Positions 7,805 through 9,197 of a stretch of DNA of 9,197 nucleotides are shown piece by piece. The notes under the pieces are model-generated. The model was not told where the DNA came from. It did no database searches and worked only from the letters and a program-made list of their open reading frames with translations. Position 1 is the stretch's first letter, and the number at the start of each line of letters is the position of its first letter. This DNA is from JAQVXR01 sp050945755 (GTDB taxonomy: Bacteria > Bacillota > Dehalobacteriia > Dehalobacteriales > Dehalobacteriaceae), in assembly GCA_050945755.1 (NCBI GenBank), contig JBMNTN010000068.1, forward strand, positions 1 to 9,197, written 5' to 3'. A program made the translations under genes and the position numbers.

Positions 7805-8155
7805 CTATCCCTGCTCCTGATAAAAAGTCTTTTCGGCATCGCCCCAAAGGCGTTCCAAGTTATAGTATTGCCTTTCTTCCTCTTGAAAAATATGAACGAT
7901 TACGGAACCAAAATCCATCAACACCCAACGGCCCTCATTATAACCTTCTCTTCGAAGCAAAGGTTTGCCTTTTTCTTTTAGTTTATCTTCAATATTATCT
8001 GAGACGGCCTGAACCTGGATATTACTATTTCCGGTACAAATGACAAAATAGTCCGCAATCAAAGAAATACCTTGTAAATCCATTAATAAAATGTCTCTTG
8101 CTTTCTTCTCATTTGCCGCTTCGGCACAGGCTAAAGCCATTTCTTTTGAGGTCAA
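7805..8155 (-). CDS. rsfS: Ribosomal silencing factor RsfS
   Basis: RsfS (older names YbeB, YqeL, Iojap) binds ribosomal protein uL14 on the 50S subunit and blocks joining to the 30S, damping translation when nutrients fall. The 116-residue product covers the whole compact domain: an N-terminal helix (AEAANEKKARDILLMDL), then GISLIADYFVICTGNS, QVQAVSDNIEDKL, REGYNEGRWVLMDFGSVIVHIF and the conserved tail YNLERLWGDA. The start is TTG at 8155, preceded by AAAGGGGAAT about nine bases away. An internal ATG at 8140 would lose five residues and lie too far from that site, and the TTG start aligns in length with B. subtilis YqeL. It lies 36 bp after yqeK and 2 bp before yqeM, so it is the middle gene of the operon. 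Confidence 0.96.
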   Translation of the reverse strand: MTSKEMALACAEAANEKKARDILLMDLQGISLIADYFVICTGNSNIQVQAVSDNIEDKLKEKGKPLLRREGYNEGRWVLMDFGSVIVHIFQEEERQYYNLERLWGDAEKTFYQEQG

Positions 8156-8191
8156 GCTTTTATTCCCCTTTCATGGTATCTAATCCTATTC

Positions 8192-8764
8192 TCAACCTGG
8201 GTTCTGGCATTTCAGTAATAAATTTTTGTATGTCCGCAAAGTTATCGGATGGATTGGCAGGTTTCTTTCTTTTAAATATTCCACAGTTCCCTGAATAGCA
8301 TCCAGCAAAGCTCGGTCAATATTATTATATACCATTTTTCGTAGTTTCTCTACTCCAGGCCATTCCCGGCCCGGTTCAATCATGTCTGAAAGAAAAATTA
8401 TTTTATCTAATAAAGACATGCTTGCCCCGCCCACAGTATGTTTGGCAATTGCATTTAATACTTCCCGGTCCTTAATACCCAGTTCAGTTTCTACTAAAAA
8501 AGCACCGACAGGGGCATGCAACACCACCGGATTAATAATCTCCTCCTCCAATAATTGATGCCCGGACTTTTGGGCTAATATTATCAACTGTTCTTGAGGA
8601 ACTTCCCGGGCATAATCATGCAGAATTCCTGCCTGCATTGCCTGATGAGGATTAACTTGCCAGAAAGATGCCAACTCCGAGGCAATATTTGCCACTCCTA
8701 AAGAGTGTCGCCATCTTTCGGGGGATATTTTTCTCTTTACAAGTAATTCCATACTCTCTTTCAT
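8192..8764 (-). CDS. yqeK: YqeK, HD-domain bis(5'-nucleosyl)-tetraphosphatase (symmetrical)
   Basis: YqeK-family enzymes cleave diadenosine tetraphosphate (Ap4A) symmetrically into two ADP, removing an alarmone that accumulates under stress. The 190-residue protein carries all expected HD metal ligands: H20 (RHSLGVA), H49-D50 (LHDYARE), H83 (LHAPVGA), H109 (AKHT) and D127 (LSDMIEPGR). Its length is close to that of B. subtilis YqeK (about 186). ATG at 8764 is preceded by GGGGGAGG (8769-8776) with a short spacing of four bases. A second ATG twelve bases later would be too distant from that site. In many Firmicutes nadD lies just upstream; here an RRM gene occupies that place. A strong hairpin separates the two and may terminate or attenuate transcription into yqeK. 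Confidence 0.93.
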   Translation of the reverse strand: MKESMELLVKRKISPERWRHSLGVANIASELASFWQVNPHQAMQAGILHDYAREVPQEQLIILAQKSGHQLLEEEIINPVVLHAPVGAFLVETELGIKDREVLNAIAKHTVGGASMSLLDKIIFLSDMIEPGREWPGVEKLRKMVYNNIDRALLDAIQGTVEYLKERNLPIHPITLRTYKNLLLKCQNPG

Positions 8765-8784
8765 ATTTCCTCCCCCAAATATAT

Positions 8785-8812
8785 TTAAACCTCCTTAGTT
8801 TAGGAGGTTTAA
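8785..8812 (-). terminator. 11-bp perfect hairpin between the RRM gene and yqeK
   Basis: Arms TTAAACCTCCT (8785-8795) and AGGAGGTTTAA (8802-8812) are exact complements with a 6-base loop. On the minus strand the stem follows the RRM stop codon after nine bases and is followed by AT-rich sequence rather than a clean T run. It may be a modest intrinsic terminator. Because it lies about ten bases before the yqeK SD and contains CCTCC, it could also affect yqeK translation. Confidence 0.5.
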
Positions 8813-8821
8813 TTTACTATT

Positions 8822-9073
8822 TTATTGCTGTCGAGGTTTCGCTTCACTAACTGTTAGGGCCCTACCACCAAGTTCCATACCGTTCATCGCTTCTATCATC
8901 TTTTCCGCATCTTCATCATTGACTTCAACAAAACCAAATCCTCTGCTTCTTCCTGTTTCCCGGTCTGTAATAACCCGGCCACTGACTACTTCACCATATT
9001 CCTGAAAAGCAGCCGTTAATTCCTCTGAACTGGTTGACCAAGGTAAATTACCAACATAAAGTGTACGTACCAA
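8822..9073 (-). CDS. Small single-RRM RNA-binding protein
   Basis: The product is one RNA recognition motif with almost nothing else, a type known in cyanobacteria and scattered other bacteria. In the 83-residue form, RNP2 is LYVGNL (5-10) and RNP1 is RGFGFVEV (44-51), keeping the aromatic positions that stack on RNA bases. ITDRETGRSRGFGFVEV and MNGMELGGRALTVSEAKPR are classic RRM segments. I set the start at TTG 9073: GGTGAGGTG lies six bases upstream, and the protein then begins MVRTLYVGNLPW, as typical members do. An ATG at 9097 would add eight unlikely residues (QHGEVKI...) by translating through the SD itself. It probably binds single-stranded RNA as a chaperone or stability factor; the targets are unknown. 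Palindromic TGTACGTAC sites flank its start and may regulate it. Confidence 0.9.
   Translation of the reverse strand: MVRTLYVGNLPWSTSSEELTAAFQEYGEVVSGRVITDRETGRSRGFGFVEVNDEDAEKMIEAMNGMELGGRALTVSEAKPRQQ
9062..9070. promoter_or_regulatory. TGTACGTAC site inside the RRM gene start
   Basis: The palindrome GTACGTAC (9063-9070), preceded by T, lies in codons 2-4 (Val-Arg-Thr) of the RRM gene. It repeats the site at 9110-9119. A pair of such sites around a start codon suggests a regulator-binding element, but no regulator is identified and the coding constraint on this copy must be allowed for. Confidence 0.3.
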
Positions 9074-9109
9074 AATTTTCACCTCACCATGTTGCATTTA
9101 CTAGTATTA

Positions 9110-9119
9110 TGTACGTACA
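9110..9119. promoter_or_regulatory. TGTACGTACA palindrome upstream of the RRM gene
   Basis: This is a perfect 10-bp palindrome, 37 bp before the TTG start. It abuts CATAAT (about 9105-9110 on the minus strand), a possible -10 box, although no good -35 box is seen 17 bp further up. The 9098-9197 stretch contains no gene and otherwise shows only AT-rich leader, with GTAAATGC occurring twice. Confidence 0.35.
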
Positions 9120-9197
9120 ATGATTTAATATACAGTCGAATAATGATGAATTTACTTGTATTCTGGCAGCATTTACAAATATAGAGATAATTTGAAT

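Noticed and set aside
7803..7847. Longer N-terminus of the methyltransferase
   Set aside because: It would overlap rsfS by 43 bp, and its 15 extra residues are unlike YqeM family starts.
7634..7981. 115-codon plus-strand open frame
   Set aside because: Antisense shadow of yqeM and rsfS, both confidently identified on the minus strand.
9074..9097. Longer N-terminus of the RRM protein from ATG 9097
   Set aside because: It would translate through the good SD GGTGAGGTG, and the added residues are outside the RRM fold.
1..9197. CRISPR array, insertion sequence or toxin-antitoxin pair
   Set aside because: No regularly spaced direct repeats, transposase motifs or terminal inverted repeats were seen on reading both strands; no small gene pair fits a toxin-antitoxin layout.

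Overview
All supported genes lie on the minus strand, so transcription runs from high to low coordinates. The DNA is AT-rich, with strong purine-rich Shine-Dalgarno (SD) sites and several GTG and TTG starts. The run yqeK - rsfS - yqeM matches the Bacillus subtilis order yqeK-yqeL-yqeM. Together these point to a low-GC Gram-positive bacterium, probably of the Clostridia. A Peptococcaceae-like host is my guess and is not shown by the sequence.

Right part (about 9100 down to 7032), read in transcription order: a short single-RRM RNA-binding protein; an 11-bp hairpin; yqeK (HD-domain diadenosine tetraphosphate hydrolase); rsfS (ribosomal silencing factor, TTG start); and a yqeM-type SAM-dependent methyltransferase. 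The last three are tightly packed and look like one operon linked to stress and ribosome control. The RRM gene sits where nadD is often found in related genomes.

Middle part (7001 down to 6805): a self-contained tRNA-Ala(GGC) unit. It has a perfect consensus sigma-A promoter (TTGACA, 17 bp, TATAAT), a 76-nt tRNA with the G3:U70 identity pair and encoded CCA, and a strong intrinsic terminator. The stretch from 6538 to 6804 is non-coding and holds the leader of the next gene.

Left-centre (6537 down to 5122): a 471-residue membrane protein with about 12 transmembrane segments fused to a C-terminal LuxR-type DNA-binding domain, followed by a clear intrinsic terminator.

Left part (4982 down to 1): a small two-helix membrane protein of unknown function. 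It is followed after 39 bp by one very large open gene that fills almost half the window and runs off its left edge with no stop codon. It encodes a secreted multidomain zincin-type metalloprotease of at least 1477 residues. It has a signal peptide, beta-sandwich domains, an HExxHxxGxxD zinc site, Ig-like domains, an InlB-type repeat and the beginning of BspA-like leucine-rich repeats. This protein is the most unusual item in the window. No insertion sequence, CRISPR array, integrase or replication origin was seen.
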